Shown here: positions 1 through 9,755 of the stretch, in pieces
Position numbering within the stretch: position 1 is the stretch's first letter
Layout of the letters: the number at the start of each line of letters is the position of its first letter
NCBI GenBank assembly: GCA_000741495.1
Contig: JGZV01000002.1
Location: forward strand, 1-64,000
Direction: 5' to 3'
Source of the DNA: Bifidobacterium thermophilum
Lineage (GTDB): Bacteria; Actinomycetota; Actinomycetes; Actinomycetales; Bifidobacteriaceae
Length of the DNA: 64,000 bases
The notes under the pieces: model-generated
Seen by the model: only the letters and a program-made list of their open reading frames with translations
Databases searched by the model: none
What the model was told of the DNA's origin: nothing
Position numbers and translations under genes: made by a program

Positions 1-325
<325 letters not shown>

Positions 326-330
326 ACACA

Positions 331-349
331 CACCCCCCTTTCGGGGGTG
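331..349 (+). other. Hairpin in 23S-5S spacer
   Basis: CACCCCC and GGGGGTG form a perfect 7-bp stem around a 5-base loop just after the 23S 3' end. It is probably an rRNA processing or folding element of the precursor, since the 5S gene follows on the same transcript. The rest of the spacer to 493 shows no gene. Confidence 0.5.
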
Positions 350-493
350 GCAGGACAAGCATCACCCGGACGGCAGGGAGACACCCCGCCGGTCATATTG
401 CGATCCTTCAGCACACACGCGTCCACCATCCGGTCCCCAACCCACCACACAAACCCCCACGGGCGTGAAAGCCTGCGGGATGACAATCGAAGA

Positions 494-612
494 TTTGCGG
501 CGGCCATGGCCCAGGGGAGACGCCCGGACCCATTCCGAACCCGGAAGCGAAGACCTGGCACGGCGATGGTACTGCACCCGACAGGATGTGGGAGAGTAGC
601 ACGCCGCCGCAC
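494..612 (+). rRNA. 5S ribosomal RNA
   Basis: Conserved 5S landmarks are present: CCCATTCCGAACCCGGAAG (530-548) and the GATGGTACTGC segment near 564-574. The ends pair as TGCGGCGG (about 496-503) with CCGCCGCA (604-611), which fixes the boundaries to within a few bases. It lies about 170 bases after the 23S gene in the usual 23S-5S order. Confidence 0.93.
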
Positions 613-625
613 CAACACGTACCAC

Positions 626-666
626 AACGGCCCCGACGAGCATCACGCCCGCCGGGGGCCGTTTTA
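626..666 (+). terminator. rRNA operon terminator
   Basis: ACGGCCCC (627-634) pairs with GGGGCCGT (655-662), and a TTTT tract follows directly. It sits 15 bases after the 5S gene, as expected for the intrinsic terminator of the rRNA operon. Confidence 0.8.
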
Positions 667-669
667 TCA

Positions 670-963
670 TACCCAAGGTCCATGCATACCCACCCACAAC
701 AACCACCCGCACAACCAACAGCACAACGCTGTGCACCCTCACGTCGTTCCACCGCCGCAACGACACGACACACCAACCCACAACAACACAACAATAATTA
801 CCACCCCAGTAGAGACCGGGATTGGTTGTTTCCAAGACAGACATTCACGATGTTCGCGCGCGATACCATCACGTGTGTGTGCGAGATATCCGAAGTGCGA
901 TTAGACTGTTCTTGTACATTGTCCATACTTCATGGCCTCGGTCAACGAGCATACATGGCTGTC
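670..963. other. Gene-free spacer, C/A-rich on + strand
   Basis: No convincing gene lies between the rRNA terminator and fadD. From about 676 to 806 the + strand is strongly biased to C and A, with many CACAAC and ACCCACAA words. The remainder to 963 should contain the fadD promoter, but I cannot assign clear -35 and -10 boxes. Confidence 0.5.
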
Positions 964-978
964 GACAACAGTGTTGTC
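964..978. promoter_or_regulatory. Palindromic operator candidate before fadD
   Basis: GACAACA-G-TGTTGTC is a perfect 7-bp inverted repeat with one central base. It abuts the AAGGAG ribosome site (979-984) of fadD. A symmetric site here suggests binding of a dimeric repressor, for example of the TetR family that often controls fatty-acid genes. The identity of the regulator is inference. Confidence 0.5.
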
Positions 979-989
979 AAGGAGAATTC

Positions 990-2816
990 ATGACGAGTCA
1001 GATGATCAAGGAATACGCAGAGCCTCTCACTACCCCGATTGACTCCGATCGCGGCATTTTCACCATTCTTGAAGATCGTGCGGCGCGCACCCCGGAAGAA
1101 ACCCTGATTGAGTATCGGGATGCTCAAGGCGTATGGCAGCATTTCACCGCGATGGAATTCAAAGACAAGGTTGTCGCCTTGGCAAAAGGGCTTATTGCAC
1201 GCGGTGTGATGCCCGGGGATTCCGTCGGTATCATTGCGCATACATCCTGGCAGTGGACGGCGCTCGACCAGGCGATCATGGCTATCGGCGCGGTGACGGT
1301 TCCGGTGTATGAAACGAATTCACCGGCTCAAGTTCGTATGATTTTCAACGATTCCCACGTCCGGATGGCGTTCGCTGAGGATGACAAGCAGCGTGACAAG
1401 ATTGAATCCGTGCGTGAGGAATGCCCCGAGTTGGGTGACGTGTATGTCATCGCCATTGACGCGCTTGACGCGATCGAGGCGTTCGGCAAAGGCGTATCGG
1501 ATCGTGAGTTCTATGAGCGTGCTCGCGCCGTGCGTGGCGATGATCTAGCCACTATCGTCTACACTTCCGGCTCTACGGGAACCCCGAAAGGGATCGAACT
1601 TACCCATGGCAATTTCGTGTTCATCGTGATGTCCGGAACCATCACCATGCCTGATGTCGTAACCAAGCCTGGTCGCAGGCTGTGGTTGTTCCTGCCGTTG
1701 GCGCACGTGTTCGCCCGATACATGCAGTATGTGTGTTTCGCCGGGAATGTGACGCTCGGCCTGTCCAGTAATTTCAAGACGATGCTCGCTGACTTCCAAG
1801 CGTTCAAACCCACGTTCGTGCTCGCAGTGCCTCGCGTGTTCGAAAAAATCTACAATGCCGCATCGCAGAAAGCCGGTAAGGGCGTGAAAGGCCGTATTTT
1901 CGCGCGTGCCGCACGGACGGCGCGGGAATGGTCTCGGGCGCAGCAGTCAGACCAGGGTATTCCTGTCGGTCTTCAATTGCAGCATGCGATATACGATCGT
2001 CTGGTTTATCGTCAGATTATGGACGTATTCGGCGGTAGCTGCGAGTATGCGGTGTGCGGTGGCGCCCCGCTTGACATGTCGATCGCCCATTTCTTCAACG
2101 GTGTCGGCTTGCCTTTGCTGGAAGGCTATGGCATGACAGAAACTTGCGCGCCGGCGTGCGTGAACCCTACGGTCGGATATCGTATCGGCACGCTCGGTAA
2201 GCCGTTCCAAGGTGTGAGTTTCGCTGTCGCTGACGACGGCGAGTTGTGCATCAAGAGCCCGGCAGTGTGCAAGGGATACCATAATCATCCTGAAATCACG
2301 GAAAGCCAGATTGTTGACGGATGGTTGCATACCGGCGATCTTGGCGATATCAGTGACGACGGTTATATCAAGGTCACCGGCCGCAAGAAGGATATCATCA
2401 TCACTGCTGGCGGCAAGAACATGTCTCCGGGCGAGGTTGAGGCGAGCGTCATGACATCCCCCGTGGTGGACCAGTGCGTGGTGATCGGCGACCGTAAACC
2501 GTTCATCGCCGCGCTCGTCACCATTGATTTGGCGGATGCGAACGCTTGGCTTGAATCCCAAGGTGCGGAACCGTGCAAGGATCTTGCCGAGGCGAGCCGT
2601 AACCCGATTATTTACGCGGAAGTAGAGCGTGCGGTCAACAAGGCGAACGAACTGGTGTCGCGTGCGGAATCCATCCGTAAGTTCGAAATCCTTCCTGACA
2701 CGTTCACCGAACAGAACGGTTTGCTGACGGCGAGTCTCAAAGCGCGGCGACAAGCTATCGTCAAGCACTATCAGGATTTGATCGACAATACGATTTATGT
2801 GCCGCGGAAGAAATAA
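990..2816 (+). CDS. fadD: Long-chain fatty-acid-CoA ligase (AMP-forming)
   Basis: Activates long-chain fatty acids to acyl-CoA with ATP and CoA through an acyl-adenylate. The protein has 608 residues. The adenylate-forming P-loop motif YTSGSTGTPKG lies near residue 190, GYGMTETC near 380, WLHTGDLG near 444, and the C-terminal catalytic-lysine region LTASLK near 575. The start is ATG at 990, 5 bases after AAGGAG; upstream in-frame codons lack a ribosome site. It stands alone between the rRNA operon and its own terminator. In bifidobacteria the enzyme is more likely used for exogenous fatty acid uptake or lipid remodelling than beta-oxidation, which is inference. Confidence 0.92.
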   Translation: MTSQMIKEYAEPLTTPIDSDRGIFTILEDRAARTPEETLIEYRDAQGVWQHFTAMEFKDKVVALAKGLIARGVMPGDSVGIIAHTSWQWTALDQAIMAIGAVTVPVYETNSPAQVRMIFNDSHVRMAFAEDDKQRDKIESVREECPELGDVYVIAIDALDAIEAFGKGVSDREFYERARAVRGDDLATIVYTSGSTGTPKGIELTHGNFVFIVMSGTITMPDVVTKPGRRLWLFLPLAHVFARYMQYVCFAGNVTLGLSSNFKTMLADFQAFKPTFVLAVPRVFEKIYNAASQKAGKGVKGRIFARAARTAREWSRAQQSDQGIPVGLQLQHAIYDRLVYRQIMDVFGGSCEYAVCGGAPLDMSIAHFFNGVGLPLLEGYGMTETCAPACVNPTVGYRIGTLGKPFQGVSFAVADDGELCIKSPAVCKGYHNHPEITESQIVDGWLHTGDLGDISDDGYIKVTGRKKDIIITAGGKNMSPGEVEASVMTSPVVDQCVVIGDRKPFIAALVTIDLADANAWLESQGAEPCKDLAEASRNPIIYAEVERAVNKANELVSRAESIRKFEILPDTFTEQNGLLTASLKARRQAIVKHYQDLIDNTIYVPRKK

Positions 2817-2849
2817 GAGGAACAGCAATACCTCAGCTTCATGATGATC

Positions 2850-2888
2850 AAGCCGCCTGGCGGTACCCATGCCGTCCGGCGGCTTTTT
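2850..2888 (+). terminator. fadD terminator
   Basis: AGCCGCC (2851-2857) pairs with GGCGGCT (2878-2884), followed by TTTT. It is located 34 bases after the fadD stop. Confidence 0.8.
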
Positions 2889-3012
2889 CGTGCGTATCGT
2901 GAACGTTGCGCCTACACGGCGCACACCTGGCATCCATACGGGGAGGAAACAGTTGCCGAAAGAATATGCGAGGCTCAATCAGGCTGCCGCACCAGTCAAT
3001 GAGGGGAACATA

Positions 3013-3783
3013 GTGCAGGCGGAATCACCACAGTCCAGACGCAGCCGGATATTCACCGCTTTACGTTGGGCTGTTCCGAATACGATACCCGTACTGACCG
3101 GATACCTGTTCCTCGGGCTGACATACGGGGTGCTGATGACGACCCACGGATTCCCGTTCTGGCTTCCGATCGTCACGGCACTGGTGATTTATACCGGATC
3201 GATGGAATTCCTCCTGGTCGGGATTCTGTCCTCCTCGTTCAACCCGCTATCAGCATTCCTGACCGCGGTGGTCGTTGGCGCCCGTCATCTGTTTTACGGG
3301 ATCGCCATGCTGGGCAAATACCGGAACATGGGATGGAAGAAAGCGTATCTTATCTACACTACGAGTGATGAGACGTTTTCAGTGAACTATTCGGCGCACA
3401 TTCCACAGGATCAGCATGTGGATCGTGGATGGTTCTACTTGTGGGTTTCCTTCCTTGACCAGATGTATTGGGTTGTTGGCAGTGCAGCCGGAGGCTTGTT
3501 CGGCAGCCTGATTACCGTGGATGTTCGCGGGCTTGATTTCGTGATGACCGCCATGTTCATGGTGATTTTCCTGCAACAGTGGTTCCAGGATGGTACCTCA
3601 CCCAGACGGATACTGCCAGACCATGTCTGTGAACTGATTGGCGTTTTGGGGTCGCTCGCCGCCCTGTTGGTATTCGGTCCGGACCGGTTCATGATACCGG
3701 CCATGGTTATTATTCTTGCGGCATTGCTGGCGATACGGCGTCCATGGGAACGCCGGGGTAAGAACACAGAGGAGAAGCGATGA
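3013..3783 (+). CDS. azlC: Branched-chain amino acid exporter, large subunit (AzlC family)
   Basis: Integral membrane protein of the AzlC/BrnF family, which with AzlD/BrnE exports valine, leucine, isoleucine and sometimes methionine. Several hydrophobic segments are visible, and the N-terminal part (GYLFLGLTYGVLM, then FPFWLPIVTALVIYTGSMEF) is typical of the family, as is the length of about 256 residues. The start is uncertain. GTG at 3013 follows GAGGGG and gives the usual length; TTG at 2953 follows GGAGG and would add 20 residues. The stop overlaps the azlD start (ATGA at 3780), so the two are translationally coupled. Confidence 0.85.
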   Translation: MQAESPQSRRSRIFTALRWAVPNTIPVLTGYLFLGLTYGVLMTTHGFPFWLPIVTALVIYTGSMEFLLVGILSSSFNPLSAFLTAVVVGARHLFYGIAMLGKYRNMGWKKAYLIYTTSDETFSVNYSAHIPQDQHVDRGWFYLWVSFLDQMYWVVGSAAGGLFGSLITVDVRGLDFVMTAMFMVIFLQQWFQDGTSPRRILPDHVCELIGVLGSLAALLVFGPDRFMIPAMVIILAALLAIRRPWERRGKNTEEKR

Positions 3784-4103
3784 CCTGGCAGCAGCAGCTG
3801 ATTACCATCCTCGTTGTGATTCTCGGCACGGTGGCGACACGGTTCACCCCATACTTGGTGTTTTCCGAGACCCGCCCGATACCGCCTGTCATCAAGTATC
3901 TCGGCAAAGTGCTGGCGCCCGCGGTATTCGGTCTGCTGGTCGTGTACTGTCTGAGGAACGTGAGTGTCACCGGCGGCTCTCACGGCGTGCCGGAACTCGT
4001 GTCCCTGCTGGTTGTCACAGGATTGTACGCGTGGAAGCGTGACATGCTTGTTCCCATGGCCGGTGGCACACTGTGCTACATGGTGCTCATCCACCTGATG
4101 TAA
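3780..4103 (+). CDS. azlD: Branched-chain amino acid exporter, small subunit (AzlD family)
   Basis: Small membrane protein of 107 residues made mostly of hydrophobic segments. It begins WQQQLITILVVILGTVATRF and contains the motif TRFTPYLVF that is typical of AzlD/BrnE. It is the partner of AzlC in export of branched-chain amino acids. It overlaps azlC by four bases and has the AAGCG-rich end of azlC, with GAGGAGAAG, as its ribosome site. No regulator of the Lrp type is adjacent. Confidence 0.85.
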   Translation: MTWQQQLITILVVILGTVATRFTPYLVFSETRPIPPVIKYLGKVLAPAVFGLLVVYCLRNVSVTGGSHGVPELVSLLVVTGLYAWKRDMLVPMAGGTLCYMVLIHLM

Positions 4104-4136
4104 CGCACGTGCGCGACACGGTTGTGCACGTATAAT
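4104..4136 (+). promoter_or_regulatory. Promoter of the ybjQ-like gene with palindrome in -35 region
   Basis: A consensus -10 box TATAAT lies at 4131-4136. At the -35 position there is instead a perfect palindrome, CGCACGTGCG (4104-4113), with 17 bases between. This could be an operator or activator site. Position relative to the gene at 4202 is suitable. Confidence 0.5.
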
Positions 4137-4201
4137 GGCGGTAACCCGGCGCACCGCGGTGGGATCCTGCACAACGCGCATACGTTCGAAAGGTGGAATT
4201 G

Positions 4202-4522
4202 ATGATTCTCACAACGACTCCGACAGTGGAAGGCCACCGGATTGTCGAATACAAGCCGATTGTTTTCGGCGAAGTGGTTTCCGGCGTGAACTTCGTCAAA
4301 GACATGTTCGCCGGTGCCAGGAATTTCTTCGGCGGCAGATCGCAATCCTATGAGGATGAGCTCACTCGTGCACGCGAGGAAGCGCTGAACGAGATGGCTC
4401 AACGGGCGCAACAGTATGGCGCCAACGCGGTCGTCGGAGTGGATATCGACTATGAGACACTCGGCGAGGGTGGCGGCATGCTCATGGTCACCGCAAGCGG
4501 TACCGCGGTTGTCGTCGCCTGA
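4202..4522 (+). CDS. YbjQ/UPF0145 family protein
   Basis: A 106-residue protein of the YbjQ (UPF0145, putative heavy-metal-binding) family. The start [13 protein letters not shown], the central [14 protein letters not shown] and the C-terminal [11 protein letters not shown] are the hallmarks of the family, which forms pentameric beta-rich rings. Its cellular job is not known. ATG at 4202 is used because GAAAGGTGG (4188-4196) precedes it. It has its own -10 box upstream and is followed by an ABC ATPase after 131 bases. Confidence 0.8.
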   Translation: MILTTTPTVEGHRIVEYKPIVFGEVVSGVNFVKDMFAGARNFFGGRSQSYEDELTRAREEALNEMAQRAQQYGANAVVGVDIDYETLGEGGGMLMVTASGTAVVVA

Positions 4523-4653
4523 CCGCCTGATGCTTGGCAATGTCCGGTGCTGTCGGACATGGTGATGGTGAACGGCGGGGATACGCGTGATCGGCAGAAG
4601 ATGACGACGTGGGAATCATCGGCCGATACATAATAGTGATAGGAGGTATACGC

Positions 4654-5538
4654 ATGTCGCGACAAGAGACGATTCACAAGAACGGGCAGACGGAGCCAAC
4701 ATCCGCGATTACACTGTCAGACGTGGAATTCCGTCGGCGGGGACGCGTCATCCTCACTGATGTCAACCTGACGATCAGACGTGGCGAGAAATGGGTGCTG
4801 TTCGGTCCCAACGGCATCGGCAAATCCACGCTGGTGAACATGATGAGCACACGAGGATTCCCGTCGGAAGGCACCGTCGACATTCTGGGCAATCGGCTCG
4901 GCAAAGTCGACGTGTTCTCATACCGTCCGCTGATCGGATTGAGTTCGGTGTCGCTTGCACGTGAACTGCCGCCGGGGGAGGATCCGCTTGACGCGGTTGT
5001 CACTGCGCTTACGGCTACACTGGGTCGTTGGCGAGACTCGTATACGCAGCAGGAATACGAGCAGGCCCGCCGGCTGATGGCCGAATTCAACATCTCCTAT
5101 CTTGAAGGCAAACAAATGTACCGCCTGTCTGAAGGGGAACGTACCCGCGTGCTGATTTGCAGGGCGCTTATGGCAGACCCGCAGCTGCTGATTTTGGATG
5201 AGCCGACCACAGGCCTTGACTTGGGCGGGCGTGAAATCGCGTTGCGGGCACTCGCTCGGATCGGCAGGGAGGATACCGAGCGTACCGTGGTACTGGTCAC
5301 GCACCGGTTGGAAGAGATTCCCCAAGGATTCGACCATGTTGCGATGATGGGCAGACTGTCGGGATCCGAGGCTGACGCATATGCGACGAATGTGGCGGGC
5401 GGCGATCCGCAACCCGGCACAATCGTGTACGCCGGCGACTTGGAGCACGGTTTTACTTCCGAACGGCTCAGCAAGATTTTCGGGCTTGAACTGACCGTCA
5501 CACACGAGCATGGTCGGTGGGGCGCGTACGCCCGTTGA
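4654..5538 (+). CDS. Orphan ABC transporter ATP-binding protein
   Basis: Single ABC ATPase domain of 294 residues. Walker A GPNGIGKST is near residue 51, signature LSEGERTR near 159, Walker B LLILDEPT near 178, and the switch histidine is in VTHRLEE near 216. A C-terminal extension of about 60 residues follows. There is no permease or binding protein beside it. Its sequence style resembles YlmA/ModF-like ATPases that act without a known membrane partner; the substrate is unknown. The ATG at 4654 follows AGGAGG with good spacing. Confidence 0.8.
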   Translation: MSRQETIHKNGQTEPTSAITLSDVEFRRRGRVILTDVNLTIRRGEKWVLFGPNGIGKSTLVNMMSTRGFPSEGTVDILGNRLGKVDVFSYRPLIGLSSVSLARELPPGEDPLDAVVTALTATLGRWRDSYTQQEYEQARRLMAEFNISYLEGKQMYRLSEGERTRVLICRALMADPQLLILDEPTTGLDLGGREIALRALARIGREDTERTVVLVTHRLEEIPQGFDHVAMMGRLSGSEADAYATNVAGGDPQPGTIVYAGDLEHGFTSERLSKIFGLELTVTHEHGRWGAYAR

Positions 5539-5613
5539 CGGGTTCACCCGGTCGCGGAAGATGATGGACAACATGCGCGGAAAGTCCGCCGCATGAATTC
5601 AAGAAAGGACATT

Positions 5614-6729
5614 ATGCCGAATCGAGGGCCGTTACGGGCGGGGGAGAAAGTGCAATTCACCGACCGGAAAGGGAAGCGGATCACCGACCAGCTGATTGTC
5701 GGAGGGACAACGCAGACCGAACACGGGCTGATCGTCCACGATCAAGTCATCGGCGCCAGTGAAGGAACCGTGGTGACGACGGTTCGGGCGAAGCGTGAAT
5801 CACAAGTCAATCAGGATCATCCCGAGCGCGACAGCGGCAAGCCATGGAAGTCGGTTCGGGCGATTGGCGGATGGCAGTATGCCGTCATGCGGCCAAGACT
5901 CGCGGATTATGTGCTGTCCATGCCTCGTGGCGCCCAAATCATGTATCCCAAGGATATTGCGCAGGTCATTCAACTGGGGGATATCCGCCGTGGAATGCGC
6001 GTGCTTGAATCCGGAGCCGGGTCCGGGGCGATGAGCTTGAACCTGCTGGATGCGGTCGGGCCTGACGGGGCGCTGACCACAATCGAGATGCGTCCGGAAT
6101 TCGCGAAAGTCGCTGTGGGCAACGCCACCGTGTATTTCGGCGAACAGCCGGCATGGTGGGATATGCGTGTCGGTGATTTTGATACTGTGGCAGCCACATT
6201 GCCGGAACATTCATACGACCGCATCATGCTGGACATGCTTGACCCGTGGAATCGTTTGGAGCAGGCGCATCGGGTCATCACCCCGGGCGGTGTGCTTGTC
6301 GCCTACATTACGACGACAACGCAGATGAGCCGCATGGTTGAAGCGTTGCGCGAGTCTGGTGTGTGGACTGAACCGGATATTCAAGAAACCCTTGAACGCA
6401 GTTGGAAAGCCCAGGGGCTCGCGGTCCGTCCAGACCATCAGATGATCGGACACACCGGCTTCCTTGTAGTGTCACGCGCGATGGCGGACGGGTATGAGGC
6501 GCTGCGCAAACGTGACCGGGCGACCAAAGACACGACCACCGATATTGATGATCTGAGCGCAAGCCAGCGCGCCGAACAGCTTGAGGATCTGGAACTCAGG
6601 GATATTTCCGATCGCAAACTGCGTAAAGTGCTGCGTGATTTGGATGCGCAGGTGGCGAACCTACCACACACCGATGATGCCGACAATACTCGCACCACTG
6701 ATGCTGCTGGCAACTCAAGGGAGGTTTGA
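5614..6729 (+). CDS. trmI: tRNA (adenine-58-N1)-methyltransferase
   Basis: Methylates N1 of A58 in the T-loop of tRNA with S-adenosylmethionine. The protein has 371 residues: an N-terminal beta-rich domain (residues 1-70), then a Rossmann methyltransferase fold with the SAM-binding motif VLESGAGSGAMS near residue 130 and the catalytic DMLDPWN near 207. The C-terminal tail from about 300 is acidic and charged, and variable in the family. ATG at 5614 follows AAGAAAGGA. sixA starts right after the stop codon, so the two are probably one transcript. Confidence 0.88.
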   Translation: MPNRGPLRAGEKVQFTDRKGKRITDQLIVGGTTQTEHGLIVHDQVIGASEGTVVTTVRAKRESQVNQDHPERDSGKPWKSVRAIGGWQYAVMRPRLADYVLSMPRGAQIMYPKDIAQVIQLGDIRRGMRVLESGAGSGAMSLNLLDAVGPDGALTTIEMRPEFAKVAVGNATVYFGEQPAWWDMRVGDFDTVAATLPEHSYDRIMLDMLDPWNRLEQAHRVITPGGVLVAYITTTTQMSRMVEALRESGVWTEPDIQETLERSWKAQGLAVRPDHQMIGHTGFLVVSRAMADGYEALRKRDRATKDTTTDIDDLSASQRAEQLEDLELRDISDRKLRKVLRDLDAQVANLPHTDDADNTRTTDAAGNSREV

Positions 6730-7290
6730 ATGGGACAGCCGTTAAAGAAACTCGCCAAGAGGGTGGCACAATACCAGTACGTGCTGCTGGTCATGCGGCA
6801 TGCGAAAACCGAGCCTGCGAATATGTCCGGGGATAGGGCGCGTGAACTGACGGACAAAGGCCGCAAACAAGCCAAATCGGTGGGTAAAGGGCTTGACGCG
6901 TTCGGGTTGGTGCCCGACCGTATCGTCTGTTCGGGAGCCGTCCGTGCTGAACAGACCCTCGACCGGATGCTGAAAGTGTTCGGCGACGGTCCGAAAGTCG
7001 ATTACCGGCAAAGCCTGTACGAGGGTGGCGTCCAAGCGGTGTTCGACGAAATCGCTCGCACGCCGGACAAGTATCATACGTTGATGGTGGTCGGGCATGA
7101 GCCGACCGTATCATTGGCATGCGGGTGGATCGCTTCGGAAAACAGTGATCAGTCGATGCTCGATTTGTTGCAGTTGGGATTGTCCCCGGCATCCGTCGTG
7201 GTGCTCGCATCCAACGCTCCGTTCTCGACGTGGCAAGTCCACGCGGCGGACCTGTTGGCCGTGCTGAACCCCAAGGATTTCGACGATTAA
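6730..7290 (+). CDS. SixA-type histidine phosphatase
   Basis: Histidine-phosphatase (phosphoglycerate mutase-like) fold, 186 residues. The catalytic RHA triad is in VMRHAKTEP (residues 21-29) and the second histidine in VVGHEPT near 120. It resembles SixA, which removes phosphate from phosphohistidine in phosphorelay proteins, but small members of this family also act on other substrates, so the true target is open. The ATG follows the trmI stop directly and the ribosome site GGGAGG lies inside trmI. Confidence 0.8.
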   Translation: MGQPLKKLAKRVAQYQYVLLVMRHAKTEPANMSGDRARELTDKGRKQAKSVGKGLDAFGLVPDRIVCSGAVRAEQTLDRMLKVFGDGPKVDYRQSLYEGGVQAVFDEIARTPDKYHTLMVVGHEPTVSLACGWIASENSDQSMLDLLQLGLSPASVVVLASNAPFSTWQVHAADLLAVLNPKDFDD

Positions 7291-7447
7291 CACCGTGCCG
7301 CATACGCTGAGGATGACACAACAGTCCTGATGATATAAGACGGGGTTATAACGACACCCCCAATCGGCTAATGACCTTGTTGCGCGGATTTTTGATATGG
7401 TAAGCGCGTTGCAATAGAGACCATTCCCGATTTTGGAGGACAGCCAT

Positions 7448-9754
7448 ATGACAGCACTGACGTCGGTATCAGGATTCCCGCGTATCGGCAGCAATCGCGA
7501 GCTCAAGAAAATCATCGAAGGATACTGGAAGGGCGCGAACACGCTCGACGATGTGCGCGCCACCGCCAAGCAGCTGCGCGCCAACCATTGGAAGCTTCAG
7601 CAGGAAGCCGGCATCGACCTCATCCCCAGCAATGATTTCAGCTACTACGACCAGATGCTCGACACCGCGATTCTGCTGGGCGCTGTCCCCGCACGGTACC
7701 AGCGTCTGGGCTTCGAACAGCCTGAGGACACGCTGTTCGCCATCGGCCGCGGCTATCAGGGCGACAAGGGCGACGTGACCGCGCTGCCGATGAAGAAATG
7801 GTTCACCACGAACTACCACTACATCGTGCCGGAAATCGAAAGCTCCACGCAAATCCACCTTGCCAGCACCAAGCCCTTCGACGAATTCAACGAGGCGAAG
7901 GCGCTGGGCATCGTCACCAAGCCAGTGCTCATCGGCCCATACACCTTCCTCAAGCTCGCACGCGACCCGCAGGCAGAAGAACTCGAATTCGACCGCGGCC
8001 TGATCAACGACATCGCCTCCGTCTACGCGCAGGTGCTCGGCAAGTTCGCCGAGCTCGGCGCCCAGTGGGTGCAGTTCGACGAGCCGTACCTTGTGCTCGA
8101 CAAGGAAGACGGCGATGTCGAACTGTTCAAGAGCCTGTATTCCAAAATCCTGCCCGCACGCGAAGGCAAGGTCAAGCTGCTGCTCAACACGTACTTCGGC
8201 AACATCGCCGACATCTACGAAACCGTGAACCTGCTCGGCTTCGACGGCATCGGGCTTGACCTGATCGAAGGCAAAGACGAGAACCTCGCCGCCGTGGACA
8301 AGTACGGCGTCGCCGAGGGAACGACCATCTTCGCCGGCGTCGTCAACGGCCGCAACATTTGGCGCAACAACTACGCCGTCAGCCTCGGCGTAATCGACGC
8401 ACTACGCACCAAGACCGACAACATCGCCGTGTCCACCGCATGCTCCCTGCTGCACGTGCCATTCAGCACCGAAGGGGAGAGCGGACTCGAGCCGCAGGTG
8501 CTCAAGCATTTCGCCTTCGCCGTGGAAAAGCTCGGCGAACTGCACGACATCGCGGCCCTCGCCGACCAGGACGATGCCGCACGCCGCGACGCCAAGGCAC
8601 TCGCCGACAACCAGGCGCTGTTCGACGGCACCCGCGTCACCCCGGACCAGGCGGTCGCCAAGCGTCTCGCCGCACTCACCTCAGACGATTTCGTCCGCCA
8701 GCCCGCCCGCGCGGAACGCCAGAAGCTGCAGCGCGAGGCACTCGGCCTGCCGCTGCTGCCGACCACCACCATCGGCTCCTTCCCGCAAACCAAGGAAGTG
8801 CGAGCCGAACGCGCACGCCTGCGCAAGGGTGAAATCACCCGTGAACAGTACGACGAGTTCATCAAGCAGCAGATCGACGCCTGCATCAAGCATCAGGAGC
8901 AGATCGGCCTCGACGTGCTCGTCCACGGCGAATTCGAACGCAACGACATGGTCGAATACTTCGGCCAGCATCTCAACGGCTTCCTGTTCACCAAGAACGC
9001 ATGGGTGCAATCCTACGGCACCCGCTGCGTCAAGCCTCCGATCGTATGGGGCGACGTCTCCCGCGCCGAGCCGATTACCGTCGCATGGAGCGCCTACGCG
9101 CAGTCGCGCACCAAGCATGTCATGAAGGGCATGCTCACCGGCCCGGTGACCATCCTCAACTGGTCCTGGCCGCGCGAGGACGTCAGCCACGAACTGCAAA
9201 CCCAGCAGCTGGCGCTCGCCATCCGTGACGAAGTGCTTGATCTGGAGAAGGCCGGCATCAAGGTCATCCAGATCGATGAGGCGGCACTGCGTGAGAAGCT
9301 GCCGCTGCGCAAGAGCGACTGGCACAAGAAGTATCTTGACTGGGCGATTCCCGCATTCCGTCTTGTCCATTCCGCCGTCAAGCCCACCACACAGATCCAC
9401 ACGCATATGTGCTATTCGGAGTTCAATGACATCATCCGCGATATCGACGCGATGGACGCGGACGTCATCTCCTTCGAGGCCTCCCGTGGCGATCTGGTTG
9501 TGCTCGACGCGATCCATGACGCGAACTTCGAGACCGAGGCAGGCCCCGGCGTGTACGACATCCACTCGCCGCGCATCCCGAGCGAAGCCGAGATTGAGCA
9601 TCGTATTGACGAGATCCTCGCTAAGATGGACGTCAACAAGGTGTGGATCAACCCGGACTGCGGTCTGAAGACCCGTGGCAACGCGGAAACCTGGCCGAGC
9701 CTGGAGCATCTGGTCGCCGCCGCCAAAGCGGTGCGCGCACGACTGGGGAAGTGA
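7448..9754 (+). CDS. metE: Cobalamin-independent methionine synthase
   Basis: Transfers a methyl group from 5-methyltetrahydropteroyl-polyglutamate to homocysteine, giving methionine without B12. It has 768 residues, the usual size of the two-barrel enzyme. The C-terminal catalytic zinc ligands are visible as HTHMC (His653 and Cys655) and NPDCG (Cys738). ATG at 7448 follows GGAGGA. The 157-base gap upstream shows no riboswitch that I can recognise; a weak -10-like TATGGT lies near 7395. Codon use is more strongly biased to C-ending codons than in neighbours, suggesting high expression. metF follows after one base. Confidence 0.97.
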   Translation: MTALTSVSGFPRIGSNRELKKIIEGYWKGANTLDDVRATAKQLRANHWKLQQEAGIDLIPSNDFSYYDQMLDTAILLGAVPARYQRLGFEQPEDTLFAIGRGYQGDKGDVTALPMKKWFTTNYHYIVPEIESSTQIHLASTKPFDEFNEAKALGIVTKPVLIGPYTFLKLARDPQAEELEFDRGLINDIASVYAQVLGKFAELGAQWVQFDEPYLVLDKEDGDVELFKSLYSKILPAREGKVKLLLNTYFGNIADIYETVNLLGFDGIGLDLIEGKDENLAAVDKYGVAEGTTIFAGVVNGRNIWRNNYAVSLGVIDALRTKTDNIAVSTACSLLHVPFSTEGESGLEPQVLKHFAFAVEKLGELHDIAALADQDDAARRDAKALADNQALFDGTRVTPDQAVAKRLAALTSDDFVRQPARAERQKLQREALGLPLLPTTTIGSFPQTKEVRAERARLRKGEITREQYDEFIKQQIDACIKHQEQIGLDVLVHGEFERNDMVEYFGQHLNGFLFTKNAWVQSYGTRCVKPPIVWGDVSRAEPITVAWSAYAQSRTKHVMKGMLTGPVTILNWSWPREDVSHELQTQQLALAIRDEVLDLEKAGIKVIQIDEAALREKLPLRKSDWHKKYLDWAIPAFRLVHSAVKPTTQIHTHMCYSEFNDIIRDIDAMDADVISFEASRGDLVVLDAIHDANFETEAGPGVYDIHSPRIPSEAEIEHRIDEILAKMDVNKVWINPDCGLKTRGNAETWPSLEHLVAAAKAVRARLGK

Positions 9755-9755
9755 C

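Noticed and set aside
7291..7447. Possible SAM or cobalamin riboswitch before metE
   Set aside because: The gap is short and I could not draw the conserved cores of either riboswitch class.
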